Shown here piece after piece: positions 5,607 through 5,651 of a stretch of DNA of 5,651 nt. This DNA is from Clostridiales bacterium (lineage in GTDB: Bacteria; Bacillota; Clostridia; Christensenellales; Borkfalkiaceae). Location of the stretch: assembly GCA_021635425.1 (NCBI GenBank), contig JAJWOJ010000150.1, positions 1 through 5,651 on the forward strand, given 5' to 3'. Within the stretch, counting starts at the first letter, position 1, and every line of letters begins with the position of its first letter. The position numbers were made by a program, and so were the translations under genes. The notes under the pieces are model-generated. The model had not been told where the DNA came from, ran no database searches, and saw only the letters and a program-made list of their open reading frames with translations.

Positions 5607-5651
5607 ATGGAGTTTGACAAAACACAAACCTTCAGAAATTTAGCCAGAAGC
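5607..5651 (+). CDS. Start of a gene, probably rubrerythrin-family, 3'-partial
   Basis: Only 15 codons are visible, reading MEFDKTQTFRNLARS to the window edge. The strong AAGGAGG site before it supports a real start. The pattern M-x-F/L-x-x-(T/S)-x-T-x-x-N-L-x-(R/K) is how many clostridial rubrerythrins and related ferritin-like di-iron proteins begin. In those proteins it is followed by an AFAGESQAR-like helix, which here would lie beyond the edge. Rubrerythrin reduces hydrogen peroxide in the cytoplasm of anaerobes. The gene follows the lipoprotein gene by 64 bp in the same direction. The identification rests on very little sequence and could be wrong. Confidence 0.5.
   Translation, partial: MEFDKTQTFRNLARS

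Noticed and set aside
1..5651. CRISPR array, tRNA, insertion sequence or prophage signals
   Set aside because: No regularly spaced repeats, tRNA-like cloverleaf, transposase motifs or long terminal repeats were seen on reading both strands.

Overview
The window reads as ordinary chromosomal DNA from an uncultured low-GC Gram-positive bacterium, most likely a member of the Clostridia. The evidence is an AT-rich base composition with A/T-heavy intergenic DNA, purine-rich Shine-Dalgarno sites (AGAGGA, AAGGAGG, GGGGAG), and a lipoprotein signal peptide. There is also a stand-alone DUF4130/TIGR03915-type protein, a LacX-type aldose epimerase and an apparent rubrerythrin start, all common in anaerobic Firmicutes. 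CG dinucleotides look frequent by eye for such AT-rich DNA. TAA, TGA and TAG all act as stops, so the standard bacterial code fits. A finer taxonomic placement is not supported.

Left edge (2-691, + strand): the C-terminal ~229 residues of a DUF4130/TIGR03915 protein, a family linked to a radical SAM protein of supposed DNA modification or repair function. Its true start lies off the window. Its 3' end runs into a compact hairpin (672-725) with a T tract on each side. This looks like a shared bidirectional terminator for two convergent transcription units.

Centre (724-4760, - strand): a tight four-gene unit read right to left. It comprises a membrane-anchored helical protein of unknown function, guaA (GMP synthase), a zinc-ribbon/TPR-like/two-TM protein of unknown function, and a LacX-type aldose 1-epimerase. 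Gaps are 18, 10 and 1 nt, and a good sigma-A-type promoter (TTGATT-17-TAAAAT, 4801-4829) precedes the first gene. One mRNA probably covers all four, with translational coupling at the last two junctions. guaA is the only member of firmly known pathway (purine synthesis). The two unknown membrane proteins that flank it are the least explained part of the window.

Right edge (4889-5651, + strand): a divergent lipoprotein gene of unknown function with a PepSY-like tail, then after 64 bp the first 15 codons of a gene that looks like a rubrerythrin-family protein. No RNA gene, CRISPR array, insertion sequence, prophage gene or long repeat was seen. No gene-free stretch exceeds about 130 bp.
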